From assembly GCA_009845995.1 (NCBI GenBank), contig VXYK01000037.1:55275-119274 (forward strand): a DNA stretch of 64,000 bases, in the 5' to 3' direction. The position numbers were made by a program, and so were the translations under genes. The notes below the pieces were generated by a model that was given only the letters and a program-made list of their open reading frames with translations, was not told the origin of the DNA and did not search any database. This DNA comes from Acidimicrobiaceae bacterium. Lineage in GTDB: Bacteria; Actinomycetota; Acidimicrobiia; Acidimicrobiales; Aldehydirespiratoraceae. Of this stretch, positions 44,680 to 53,601 are shown piece after piece. Every line of letters begins with the position of its first letter. The first letter of the stretch is position 1.

Positions 44680-44772
44680 ACCCGCCTCGACTGCCCGTTC
44701 CCCTGCAGCAGTTGTCCCTGGGTGTGCCAACGACCGTCCTCGCCGAGCACACCTTGCAAGCCTGTCCGTTCC

Positions 44773-47514
44773 CTACAGCAATTGTTGCTGAGCGGTGGTG
44801 CTGGGAACGTGTGCTTGGAGGTTGGGCCAGGCACCGATGAGGCGGTTGTAGGCGCCGGCTTCGGATGCCCAGCCCTTGTCGTTGGCCTTCTGGTAGAGCA
44901 GGTAGGCGAGTTGACGGGCCCGGTCGCCGATACCTCCGAGGGTGTGCAATAGTTCCGCCGCTTCCGACTCGGAGCGGTCCAAGGCGGCGACGAGGTACTG
45001 CAGCACCTCCCAGACCGTGAGTCGCTGATCGTCTACAGGGGACCAGTCGGGATTGAGCTCGGTCCGCTCGAAGAGACGGAACTTGCCCTCACGAGCCTCG
45101 CCCACACCGGACTCTCCGATACCGGCCAGCGACGTGTTCTTGGCCCGCGCCACGCTGTCGGCGTCGCCTGACGGGCCTGGTTCGTAGCCGTGCTCTGTGA
45201 ACCAGGTGAGAGCGAACCGCGTGTCGGCGTCGAGTTCGGCCTCCTCACCGTCGAGGATCTCGCCGAGCACGTCGTTGATGATTCGCAGCGCGACAGAAAC
45301 CGACATCGACGATCCGTCGGCCTCCACCACCCGGACATACCGGGAGAACACCTTGATCCCCGGCCCGATGGTGGATTGAGCCATGTCGACCGGGGCGATA
45401 TTGCCCGACTGCAGGAGCCGCACCGCTTCGGGAAGTTCGTCGCGAAGCGCCGCCATGAACTCCCCCCGTGTGGCGAGCGAGGCCGAGACCGCCCGCGGAC
45501 GGCACGCCAGCACAATCGAGGACGCTAGGGCGTTGGACAGGTTCGCTCTCATCCGTCCCGGCATTTCCGTTCGTATCGGCCATGTCGCGTTGACCTGCAA
45601 ACCAGCGTCTAGCACAGCCTGGAGAAAGGTGTCCCAACCCGTTGCACGAATCTCCCCGTCTTTGCTCTCCGTCGCCTTGTAAGCGTAGTAGATCGTCGCT
45701 GGAACGTTGGCTGGTTGGCTCTCGGCGACCTGAGCCATGAACTCAGCCATACGCGACTCAAAGTGACATTTAGCTGCTTCGGAGCTTCCGTGGCGACTCG
45801 GATCAGCGATTATCTCTTCTCTTTTGGGCGTCAAGACTGTCGAGCACTCGTTCGACCAAACTTCAGCGAGGTTCCGACGCAGCCACACAAAGAAAAAGTC
45901 AGAAATGTCGGCATACCCAACGTTGTCGTAGTAAGGCGGATCGGTCGAAAGCACAGCGCCCGAACATTCCCGAACCCTCGCTTTCGCGTCTCGCTGATTG
46001 GCACGGCCCGTTCGAACAGCGGCAGGTATGTGCGCAACGGCTTTAACGACCCAGTCCACCATGGCCATCCAGTTCCCGGATGATGATGAGAACGGATTGC
46101 ACTCCGCGAAGTCCCAACTCATCGGTAGCGCCTGACGGCCGAAAGTGTTGCGCATCTTTTCGCCCGGGTTGTTCCAAGTGCAGATCGAAGACCAATAGTC
46201 GGCGCACTTGTCGACGACGAACGCGAGATAGGTGACCACCGCATCGGAGTATGCGGTCGCACCGCGACCACCGTCCGCGAGTCTCACCGCATCGTCTGCC
46301 AAACCGGACGCAACGGCATCCGCGTGAATCCGCTCTTTCACATCCCCAAGAAGATCCGAAAACGCAACCAACGCCGTCAACTGCCGAGCCGTGAACAACT
46401 TCCACCATTGGTCAACGCCGTAAGCCTGGACGCGAAAACCGAGGCCCTTGACGGGCAGTGCAACTTCTGGTCTCCAATCCGGCTGCGCAACGATTGCAGC
46501 TTCAATATCGGTTAGATCGGGCGCGAGGTAATGACGTCCTCGTTCACCTTCAGCGGCAACCGCAATCAACTGCTCGTCCATTCGTCCAGCGCAACTCTCG
46601 GCCTTTACGTACTCAGCTGGGATCGCCGAACCAGTCGCTAAACACGTTCCGTTGCCACGGACAACGGTCCGCTCGTGGGTCGGCTCACCGCCTTCACGGA
46701 TCTCATAACTGATTGTCTGCGAATCCCGGTCGATGATCGGCTCGATCCAAACCTTGGGTTTGCCCGGCCGCTTGGCCAATGTCCACGACACCACCAACGG
46801 CACATGGCCCGACCAACTCGGATCAGGCGATTCCACCGTGCGCGCCCAAATCCAAGCAATCGGCGTGAGCTTCTCACCGTTGAGACCGGTGGCATCGGGA
46901 TAGAGGTGCCCGATTCGGCGTTCAGCCTCGTCGCGCATCCACTGCCCGTACGCCTCCACATCCGCGGCCAGTCCCTGGGCCCTCTCCCATGTGTTGAGAC
47001 CCGTGTCGATATCGGGATGCACCGGCGGCAGTCCCGCGAACCGCGGTGGTATCTCAATCATCGCTTTGTTAATCAGCACCGCCACAGGATTCAAGTCACC
47101 AGCAAGCGCCTTGAGTCCAAACCTCTGTGCCTCCAGCGGAATCGCCCCGCCACCCGCGAACGGATCAAGGATCGGCGGCGGTCCATCCGGGAAGCACCTA
47201 TCGATCTCCGCACGGGCCTCAGCCAGCACATCAGGATTGTTGGAGTTCTCCCACACCACCAGCCGTTCCAGAATCCCGAACAGCCGCTGCCGCTCAGCCT
47301 CTTGTTCTTCAGGCGTCAACGACTCGTCTCCCGACGGATCGTCCACCAGCGACGCCCAAATAACCGCCCTCGTAGCCGCCAACGGCCGACGCGCCCACCA
47401 GAGATGCAGCGTCGACGGATGCCCATGCCGAATCGATTTCTCCCGCGCCGCCGCCTCATTGATCGCCCCCAACGGCAACGCCACCTCAATCAACTTCGGC
47501 CGCTGTCCCGTCAC
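44773..47514 (-). CDS. DUF1156 (COG1743) DNA methyltransferase
   Basis: The 913-residue protein opens with the DUF1156 signature PKLIEVALPLGAINEAAARE and SIRHGHPSTLHLWWARRP. It then shows the SAM-binding motif ILDPFAGGGAIPLEAQRFG near residue 125 and the catalytic motif STDPPYYDNVGYADISDFF near residue 560, typical of N6-adenine or N4-cytosine methylases. COG1743 methylases usually sit in defence islands beside large ATPase/helicase genes; none is present here. GTG 47514 matches the family start; GTG 47553 is an alternative. Upstream lies a decayed toxin-antitoxin pair on the other strand. The gene looks intact. Confidence 0.88.
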   Translation of the reverse strand: MTGQRPKLIEVALPLGAINEAAAREKSIRHGHPSTLHLWWARRPLAATRAVIWASLVDDPSGDESLTPEEQEAERQRLFGILERLVVWENSNNPDVLAEARAEIDRCFPDGPPPILDPFAGGGAIPLEAQRFGLKALAGDLNPVAVLINKAMIEIPPRFAGLPPVHPDIDTGLNTWERAQGLAADVEAYGQWMRDEAERRIGHLYPDATGLNGEKLTPIAWIWARTVESPDPSWSGHVPLVVSWTLAKRPGKPKVWIEPIIDRDSQTISYEIREGGEPTHERTVVRGNGTCLATGSAIPAEYVKAESCAGRMDEQLIAVAAEGERGRHYLAPDLTDIEAAIVAQPDWRPEVALPVKGLGFRVQAYGVDQWWKLFTARQLTALVAFSDLLGDVKERIHADAVASGLADDAVRLADGGRGATAYSDAVVTYLAFVVDKCADYWSSICTWNNPGEKMRNTFGRQALPMSWDFAECNPFSSSSGNWMAMVDWVVKAVAHIPAAVRTGRANQRDAKARVRECSGAVLSTDPPYYDNVGYADISDFFFVWLRRNLAEVWSNECSTVLTPKREEIIADPSRHGSSEAAKCHFESRMAEFMAQVAESQPANVPATIYYAYKATESKDGEIRATGWDTFLQAVLDAGLQVNATWPIRTEMPGRMRANLSNALASSIVLACRPRAVSASLATRGEFMAALRDELPEAVRLLQSGNIAPVDMAQSTIGPGIKVFSRYVRVVEADGSSMSVSVALRIINDVLGEILDGEEAELDADTRFALTWFTEHGYEPGPSGDADSVARAKNTSLAGIGESGVGEAREGKFRLFERTELNPDWSPVDDQRLTVWEVLQYLVAALDRSESEAAELLHTLGGIGDRARQLAYLLYQKANDKGWASEAGAYNRLIGAWPNLQAHVPSTTAQQQLL

Positions 47515-47598
47515 GGCCCGCCACCATACCCCACCTTCAAGGAACCGTCTCACACCTTCCCGCCATCAAGCCAAAGGAGTGCGGAAACAAATATTTCA

Positions 47599-47615
47599 TT
47601 GTATTTCTTATACAA
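47599..47615. promoter_or_regulatory. Palindrome upstream of the antitoxin-like gene
   Basis: TTGTAT-TTCTT-ATACAA is a perfect 6-bp-arm inverted repeat, 20 bases before the first ATG of the downstream plus-strand genes. Its position suits an antitoxin-bound operator. Confidence 0.5.
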
Positions 47616-47634
47616 AGCAGGCATAGCAGTCGCC

Positions 47635-47682
47635 ATGAGCGAACTCACTGAGTCGCCCATCGGGAACGAACTCGACAGATGA
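47635..47682 (+). CDS. Fifteen-residue ORF coupled to the antitoxin-like gene
   Basis: ATG 47635 opens a 15-codon frame whose TGA overlaps the next ATG by four bases (ATGA at 47679-47682). It could be a leader peptide that couples translation, or a remnant of a longer N-terminus. No strong ribosome-binding site is seen. Low confidence. Confidence 0.35.
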   Translation: MSELTESPIGNELDR

Positions 47683-47930
47683 ACGACAGCCGCCGCGCAA
47701 TCGAGGCCCACGACGAACTTCCCGACGAGTACGACCCCGAGTTCGACGCCAACTACGTGCCCGACGGCACCCACACCTCAAAGGAACGTCGAAAAGAGCT
47801 GAAATCGAGCACGAACAGTACTCGCAGAACTTTTGAAGAAGTCGGTGAGCCGACACCCGAGGAGGCAGCCCGCTCCGAAGCCTGGTGGCGCCCGATCAGG
47901 GAACACCTCGCACAGGACCTCGGTTCATGA
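47679..47930 (+). CDS. Antitoxin-like small charged protein
   Basis: The 83-residue, highly charged product reads HDELPDEYDPEFDANYVPDG in its first half and WWRPIREHLAQDL at the end. No named family. Its stop overlaps by four bases (ATGA) the start of a frameshifted PIN-domain gene, the spacing seen in VapBC-like pairs. A palindrome lies upstream. It is called antitoxin-like from position only. It is intact although its partner is broken. Confidence 0.55.
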   Translation: MNDSRRAIEAHDELPDEYDPEFDANYVPDGTHTSKERRKELKSSTNSTRRTFEEVGEPTPEEAARSEAWWRPIREHLAQDLGS

Positions 47931-48308
47931 CGATCCTGATCCTCGACTCCGGTGCCGTCACCGCCCTAGCACACCGAAACAGACAAGCCTTCTCCGATCT
48001 TCGGCTAGCAGTCACCGAAGAGTCATGGTCGACAGTCGTGCCATCTCTCGTTCTCGTTGAATGCCTTGCGGGGCATCAGCGCGCAGACGCGGTGGTCAAC
48101 CGGTTCTCAAGAAATGCGAAGTGCTTGACGGCCCCACCAGAGACTGGCTCGTCGCGCCGGCGCGATTCGGGCCAAGGCCGGCCGGGCTCAGCGGTCGACG
48201 CGGTGGCCGTAGCCAATGGCCGAACCTGGTGGGGCTGTACTGACACACGACGTCAAGGACCCGACCGCACCGGCCGCACACGCGCAGGGAGCGCGTCCTC
48301 AGCATGAA
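47927..48308 (+). pseudogene. PIN-domain toxin gene broken by several frameshifts
   Basis: The frame from ATG 47927 begins ILILDSGAVTALAHRNRQ and reaches LVLVECLAGHQRADAVVNRF, giving the first Asp and the Glu of a PIN domain. After about 48110 the family sequence continues in other frames: LKKCEVLDGPTRDWL, then RRAGAIRAKAGR, then GSAVDAVAVA (third acidic motif), then EPGGAVLTHDVKDPTAPAAH (final motif). At least four frame changes occur within about 200 bases, so no functional PIN protein can be made. All motifs remain readable, which suggests recent decay. The upstream antitoxin-like gene is intact. Confidence 0.8.
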
Positions 48309-48519
48309 CTGACTGTGACAACCTCACACGAACTGACATCTAGCCCTGGGCGACCGCCGACTGTTGCTCCACCCAGTTCGTGATGATGATCTTGGGGTTC
48401 GGGGTGCTTGATGAGCGGGGGACAACCCATCATCAACGGGCCGCCCGTGGGGATATTTGCGGGATGGACTGTGCGAACTCCAGTAGTCACCATGCAGTGT
48501 CATACCCTTTGGATAAGTT

Positions 48520-49677
48520 ATGGTCATGTTCGATTCCATGATCCGGCAGACCAAATCGGTGGTAGTCGCCGGCCTTTCGAGGGCGGAGTTGACCGGCGTG
48601 ATTGAAAGCGCTGGGAGGGCGATGGCTGCGCTGAACTCTCTGCAGGCCCGGTGCGCTGTTGAGATCGAGGGGTTGGGCGAAGGTGGGGTGAACTCCAAGA
48701 CGGTGCTGCGCGAGGCGGGGTGCATGTCCACTCGCAGCGCCAACACAGTCGCCAAGACAGCCGCCGGTCTGTCCAAGATGCCCAAGCTGGCGGAGTCGCT
48801 GGCCGACGGCTCGATCACAGTCGAGCATGCATCTGCGGCGGTCGCCGCCGCGTCGAAGACTTCGCCGGAGCAAGCGGACGATGAACTGTTGAAGCTTGCT
48901 GAGACTTCGTCGGTGGACGTGTTCGCTGAGCAGTCCCGGCGTTGGGCGAACCGCACCCGAACCGATGACGGCGCCGACGCTTACCGAACCCAACGCAAGA
49001 ATCGGTCGTTGAAGCACTGGATCAACGACCAGGGCATGGGCGTGTTGTTGGCCGAGTTAGATCCCACGACCTATCAACAAGTACGCAAGGCGATCAATGT
49101 CGAATACGACCGTCTGTGGCGTGACGACGGCGGCCGTGACGGCACCCCTGACGATGTTCGCACACCGACACAGCGCCTGGCCGACGCGTTCGTCGCATTG
49201 ACAACGAACCCGAGTCGACGAGGCCCCGGCAGCGCACGGGCACAACTCACTGTCGTCACCGATGTTGAACGCCTCCGAGGCGACGACCCCGCAGGCACAG
49301 CAGAGATTGTCGGTGGTGAAGCGCTGCCGCAAACAGTGCTGGAACGGCTGATGTGCATGGCAACAGTCACCGGGGTGGTCTTCGACGGGAAGGGCCAACC
49401 CGTCTGGGTGGGGCGTGATCACCGGCACGCGACCGAAGCTCAGGTCAAGGCCATCATCGCCCGAGACCGACACTGCACCGGCTGCGCTGCCGGAGCCGAC
49501 CGCTGCGAAATACACCACATCGTTCCCTGGGAGCACGGCGGACGCACCGACATCGACAACATGTGCCTGGCCTGCTCGGCCTGCCACCACAACATCCACG
49601 ACCGTGGCTACGTCGTCATCAAGACCAGTACGGGCTACAAGATCGGCAACCCCGACAACCCCCCACGCGGGCCCTGA
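48520..49677 (+). CDS. DUF222 / HNH endonuclease domain protein (second copy)
   Basis: A 385-residue protein with an N-terminal helical DUF222 region (about residues 15-260). A C-terminal HNH domain follows: CTGCAAGADRCEIHHIVPWE, then DIDNMCLACSACHHNIHD near residues 320-365. The Cys pairs and H-N-H residues are all present. It is divergent from the copy at 6295-7461, so it is not a recent duplicate. Two ATGs (48520, 48526) are possible; a TAAGTT just ahead could serve as a -10 for the second. It follows the decayed toxin-antitoxin pair and ends the accessory segment. Confidence 0.88.
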   Translation: MVMFDSMIRQTKSVVVAGLSRAELTGVIESAGRAMAALNSLQARCAVEIEGLGEGGVNSKTVLREAGCMSTRSANTVAKTAAGLSKMPKLAESLADGSITVEHASAAVAAASKTSPEQADDELLKLAETSSVDVFAEQSRRWANRTRTDDGADAYRTQRKNRSLKHWINDQGMGVLLAELDPTTYQQVRKAINVEYDRLWRDDGGRDGTPDDVRTPTQRLADAFVALTTNPSRRGPGSARAQLTVVTDVERLRGDDPAGTAEIVGGEALPQTVLERLMCMATVTGVVFDGKGQPVWVGRDHRHATEAQVKAIIARDRHCTGCAAGADRCEIHHIVPWEHGGRTDIDNMCLACSACHHNIHDRGYVVIKTSTGYKIGNPDNPPRGP

Positions 49678-49918
49678 GCGCAACCCTGCGAAAGGCCCCG
49701 ACCACGCTGACCGCTGAGGAGGGCGAGCCGGGTTCGGAGTCGGACTCGGCGACGGACTGGACGAGGCCCCGCAGACTGGCAGAGGATTTCCGAGTGCGAA
49801 CGGATTGATTTGCGGGGCCGTGGTCCGAGCGGCCCGGTGAGCGAAGCGAACGAAGAGCGGGAACCAAGGGCGGGAACAACGGGCTGCAACTCGAAGGCTT
49901 GCCCATTTGCGCACGCCC

Positions 49919-51583
49919 TTACATCATCTCGGCGATACCCAATTCGGAATAGCGCTGCTCTGCGTAGTTCGACCTGAACATCGCCCGCAGCTTCAAAGCG
50001 GCTTCGTCGTATGCCTCGGGGTCGGCCCAGGTGTCGCGCGGGTTGAGGATCGTGGCATCGACGCCGTCGCACTTGGTCGGCGTTTTCAGTCCGAGGATCG
50101 GCTGGACCGCAAGTTCAGCGTCGTCGAACTCGCCCTTCAGCGCAGCATTGAGCAGTCGCCGCGTCACCTTGAGCGACATCCGCTCCCCTGTGCCGTAGGG
50201 GCCACCGCTCCACCCCGTGTTCAACAAGATGCAACGGGAGTTGTGGTCCGCCATCCGCTGAGCCAGCAGCCCCGCGTAAACGGAGGGCTTCTGCGACATG
50301 AACGCGGCGCCGAAGCACCCCGAGAACGAGGGCACCGGTTCGGTGACTCCCACTTCGGTCCCCGCCAATTTTGACGTGAAACCCATGACGAAGTGGTACA
50401 TAGCCTCGTCGGGGTCGAGAATGGCGACCGGTGGGAGCACGCCGAAGGCATCCGCGGTGAGCAGGACGATCGATTGGGGGTGCGGCCCGCTTGCTCCGCT
50501 GGCGACGTTGAGGTTGGCGCTCAGCGGATAGGCGAAGCGCGTGTTCTCGGTGATCGTCGCATCGGTGAGATCCAGATCTTGGGGGTCGGTTGCTGCCAGC
50601 GGCCTGCCGTCGAGTTGCGGGACGTTCTCTATCAGGGTTCCCTTCATCGACAGAGCCGCGGCGATGACGGGCTCGGCGGTCTTGTCGAGATTGATGAGTT
50701 TGGCGTAGCAGCCGTGCTCGAGGTTCGAGATGCCGCTGTCGGTCCAGACATGCTCGTCGTCACCGATCAGTTGTCGGTCAGGATCGGCGGACAGCGTCGT
50801 CTTCCCCGTCCCCGAGAGTCCGAACAGCAACGCCGTGTCCTCGGTATCGCCGACGTTGGCCGACGAGTGCATTGAGAGTTGGCCCTTGGCCGGAAGCACG
50901 AAGTTCATGACCGTGAACATGGCTTTCTTGTTGATTCCGCAGTAGTCGGCCGGACCGAGGACGAGCGCTATCTCGCGTTCGATGTCGATGATCACTGCGA
51001 GTTCACTGCGGGTTCCATCCCGCTTTGGGTCGCACGTGTACGACGGCACGTTCAGCACCGTCCAGCCGTGTTCGGCGCGATCGCTGTCGTCGCGGACGTG
51101 GTGGGGCAACATGATGTTGCAGAAGTAGGCGTGGGTGGCGTATTCCCCGACGAACCTGCATGGTTCGCTGAACTGAACATCGGAACCGCAGAACAGGTCC
51201 GTCACGTACAGGTGGCGACCCCGGGCATTGAGATGATCGATGACTCTCCGCAGCAGGGCGTCGAAGGCTCCTGGGTCAAACTTTGCGAAACCCTTCTTCC
51301 ACCAGATCAAGTCTGTGACACTGGCTCGGTTCACGCAGAAAGTGTCGTTGACGGGTCGGCCGGTGCAGGCGGGATCGGTATAGAAGACAAGCGGTCCTTC
51401 CGCTCCCAGCGCGGTGCCGAACGCTTTTTGGGCGTCGCTCGGGCCTTCGAAGGAGACCCTGCCGCGGTCATTGGCGATCGCCTCGTGGAAAAGTTCATCT
51501 TGTGAGAGCCCGAAACGGAGTTCGGGACCCGACAAACCGAGAGTCCGTTGAAGCTGGACGGCAGCTTCTCCGGCTGTGCTCAC
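49919..51583 (-). CDS. pckA: Phosphoenolpyruvate carboxykinase (ATP)
   Basis: ATP-type PEPCK converts oxaloacetate to PEP, the entry to gluconeogenesis. The 554-residue protein has KRDGTRSELAVIIDIE, the kinase loop LLFGLSGTGKTTLSADP (P-loop near residues 250-262), IGDDEHVWTDSGISNLEHGC (metal/phosphate loops) and ENTRFAYPL. GTG 51583 is chosen because GAGGGGGAG lies upstream and the protein then starts at normal distance from its first conserved block. Many actinobacteria use the GTP enzyme instead, so the ATP type is a useful lineage marker. Confidence 0.94.
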   Translation of the reverse strand: MSTAGEAAVQLQRTLGLSGPELRFGLSQDELFHEAIANDRGRVSFEGPSDAQKAFGTALGAEGPLVFYTDPACTGRPVNDTFCVNRASVTDLIWWKKGFAKFDPGAFDALLRRVIDHLNARGRHLYVTDLFCGSDVQFSEPCRFVGEYATHAYFCNIMLPHHVRDDSDRAEHGWTVLNVPSYTCDPKRDGTRSELAVIIDIEREIALVLGPADYCGINKKAMFTVMNFVLPAKGQLSMHSSANVGDTEDTALLFGLSGTGKTTLSADPDRQLIGDDEHVWTDSGISNLEHGCYAKLINLDKTAEPVIAAALSMKGTLIENVPQLDGRPLAATDPQDLDLTDATITENTRFAYPLSANLNVASGASGPHPQSIVLLTADAFGVLPPVAILDPDEAMYHFVMGFTSKLAGTEVGVTEPVPSFSGCFGAAFMSQKPSVYAGLLAQRMADHNSRCILLNTGWSGGPYGTGERMSLKVTRRLLNAALKGEFDDAELAVQPILGLKTPTKCDGVDATILNPRDTWADPEAYDEAALKLRAMFRSNYAEQRYSELGIAEMM

Positions 51584-51779
51584 GTCGAGACTCCCCCTCT
51601 GTCGAACGACCGGGCCAACAACCAACCGCGTCGGTTGAGCAGCCACGATCCTGCGATTACCCTAACTAATCGCTGGGCGAGTACGAAGTCGGGCCGACAT
51701 CGTTCAGCGATGGAAATTATCGTTGCAATTGATAGCCGAATCAGGCTCGAAGACAGTCTGAAGAACTACAGGAGATCCC

Positions 51780-52016
51780 ATGTCAGTAAGCGCCTACATC
51801 TTGATCCAAGCCAGCGTCGGCACCGCTGTCGATGTGGCCAACGCCACAGCCGATCTCGACGAGATTGTTTCTGCGGAGGTGGCGATGGGTCCCTACGATG
51901 TGATCGCGCGCGCAGAAGCAACTTCTATGGAGGATCTGGGCCAGATCGTGGTACACGCCGTGCAGGGTATTGCCGGGGTCGAGCGCACTCTGCTGTGCCC
52001 CATCGTCAGGATCTGA
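51780..52016 (+). CDS. Stand-alone Lrp/AsnC ligand-binding domain protein
   Basis: The 78-residue protein is just the alpha/beta RAM/AsnC_trans_reg domain: AYILIQASVGTAVDVANATA, then VAMGPYDVIARAEATSMEDL and a final strand LLCPIVRI. There is no DNA-binding helix-turn-helix. Such single-domain proteins oligomerise and bind amino acids; partners are unknown. A good ribosome-binding site (AGGAGA) is five bases before the ATG. It is divergent from pckA. Confidence 0.85.
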   Translation: MSVSAYILIQASVGTAVDVANATADLDEIVSAEVAMGPYDVIARAEATSMEDLGQIVVHAVQGIAGVERTLLCPIVRI

Positions 52017-52042
52017 TCACAGCTGAGCACAGCCGTTTCTGC

Positions 52043-52396
52043 TCATACCAGCAAGATCGCGCGAATCCCGAGGCCCATCAGCCACAGGCTCCCAAGTCCG
52101 AACAACAGATATGGACGGTCGCGCATCTCGTTGCGGTAGGCGAAGATGATCCCAACCGACACGAAGGCCGCGAATCCGTACAGTTCATGCTGTCCACCGA
52201 GGCCTTCATTGGAAACTTGGATCGCCACTCCGGTCAGGGTCTGGACGACGACGATCAGCTGCGCGATGCCGATCGCTATCCAACACGGCCTGCCCCGGAA
52301 CCGCTCGTAGCGATGGGCTAGCAGCGCCCAGATCCCGACTGCGCCGTTGGCTGCGATGAGCGACCAGCCGCCGATCTCATGGAGGTCGTGGATCAC
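52043..52396 (-). CDS. Four-helix membrane protein of unknown function
   Basis: A 117-residue hydrophobic protein with four predicted helices (about residues 10-28, 39-60, 70-86 and 95-115). A conserved-looking GLGGQHELYGF loop lies between helices 2 and 3. No family recognised. It is encoded seven bases after the CaiB-family gene on the same strand. Confidence 0.65.
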   Translation of the reverse strand: MIHDLHEIGGWSLIAANGAVGIWALLAHRYERFRGRPCWIAIGIAQLIVVVQTLTGVAIQVSNEGLGGQHELYGFAAFVSVGIIFAYRNEMRDRPYLLFGLGSLWLMGLGIRAILLV

Positions 52397-52402
52397 TAGG
52401 AC

Positions 52403-53545
52403 TCAGGCAACGGCACCCGCCGAACGCAGCGTTGCGACCTCGTCGAGACTGAATCCGCACTCCGCGAGCAGTTCGTCGCTGTGTTGACCGGCGTGTGGCG
52501 GCGGTCGTGTGATTTCTCCGTCGGTGCGGCTGAACCGGGGGGCCGGGCGGGGCTGAACGACGCCGGCCACTTCGGTGAAGGTGCCCCGCTCACGATTGTG
52601 GGGATGGTTGGGCGCTTCGGTCATGGACAGCACCGGGGCATAACACACGTCGGAGCCTTCGATCAGTGCACTCCATTCGTCGCGGGTCCGGGTTTTGAAA
52701 ATCGCAGCCAACTCGGTTTTGAAGTCAGCCCATTGGCGTTTGTCGTTCTGGGCGCCCCATTTGTCATCATCAAGTCCGAGTTTCTCTCTGAGTTCAGCGT
52801 AGAACTGCCCCTCGATCGAACCGATGGAAACGTACTTTCCGTCGGCGCATTCATATACGTCGTAGTAGTGCGCCCCGGTGTCGAGCATGTTGGTGCCGCG
52901 TTGGTCCTCCCAGATGCCCATCGCCCGCAGCCCATAGAAGAACGTGGCCAACGATGCCGATCCGTCGACCATCGCGGCATCGACGACCTGCCCTTTCTGA
53001 GAGTTTCTGGCTTCAAGAATCGCGCAGACCATCCCGAAGGCCAGATACATGCCTCCGCCTCCGAAATCACCGATGAGATTGAGCGGGGGCACGGGGCCGG
53101 AATCGACTCGGCCAATTGCGTCCAACGTGCCCGCGAGAGCGACGTAGTTGATGTCGTGGCCCGCTGTTGCTGCGTAGGGGCCATTTTGGCCCCAACCGGT
53201 CATCCGTCCGTAGACCAGAGTGGGGTTGCGAGCGAGGCACTCGTCGGGTCCGATGCCAAGGCGTTCGGCCACACCAGGTCGGAACCCCTCGATCAGGCCG
53301 TCGCTGGATTCAACCAATCGCATCACGACTTCGATGCCTTCGGCGGATTTGAGGTCGACGCCGATTGAGCGGCGTCCACGGTTCATGACATCAGCGGGCG
53401 GCACCTCCGGGTCTCCGCCGCGCACGCGGTCGGCTCGGTCGACACGGATCACCTCGGCTCCCATATCGGCCAGCATCATGGCGCAGAACGGGCCCGGCCC
53501 GATTCCTGCGATCTCAACAATTTTCACGCCGTTAAGCGGACCCAT
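52403..53545 (-). CDS. CaiB/BaiF family protein, alpha-methylacyl-CoA racemase type
   Basis: Class III CoA-transferase fold enzyme of 380 residues. It has GVKIVEIAGIGPGPFCAMMLADMGAEVIRV (split at residues 6-35), NRGRRSIGVDLKS and FRPGVAERLG. The racemase-type motif GHDINYVALAGTLDAIGR, with catalytic His and Asp, lies near residues 123-140. That segment favours 2-methylacyl-CoA racemase over CoA-transferase. Such enzymes feed branched-chain or sterol-derived acyl-CoAs into beta-oxidation. It lies downstream of an alpha/beta hydrolase on the same strand. Confidence 0.87.
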   Translation of the reverse strand: MGPLNGVKIVEIAGIGPGPFCAMMLADMGAEVIRVDRADRVRGGDPEVPPADVMNRGRRSIGVDLKSAEGIEVVMRLVESSDGLIEGFRPGVAERLGIGPDECLARNPTLVYGRMTGWGQNGPYAATAGHDINYVALAGTLDAIGRVDSGPVPPLNLIGDFGGGGMYLAFGMVCAILEARNSQKGQVVDAAMVDGSASLATFFYGLRAMGIWEDQRGTNMLDTGAHYYDVYECADGKYVSIGSIEGQFYAELREKLGLDDDKWGAQNDKRQWADFKTELAAIFKTRTRDEWSALIEGSDVCYAPVLSMTEAPNHPHNRERGTFTEVAGVVQPRPAPRFSRTDGEITRPPPHAGQHSDELLAECGFSLDEVATLRSAGAVA

Positions 53546-53601
53546 CGGTTGTTCTCCCTGTCGTGTACCTGACCGGACCCTACCCGAGTCGCAGACTCCA
53601 G

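Noticed and set aside
44692..44785. Imperfect ~24-bp direct repeat around the stop of the DUF1156 gene
   Set aside because: Copies at 44692-44715 and 44763-44785 differ by several bases and a deletion; too weak to call a duplication or attachment site.
46675..47682. Long plus-strand open frame (335 codons) across the DUF1156 gene
   Set aside because: It is antisense to a strongly conserved methylase and has low-complexity Arg/Pro composition; only its last 16 codons (including the stop) lie outside the shadow.
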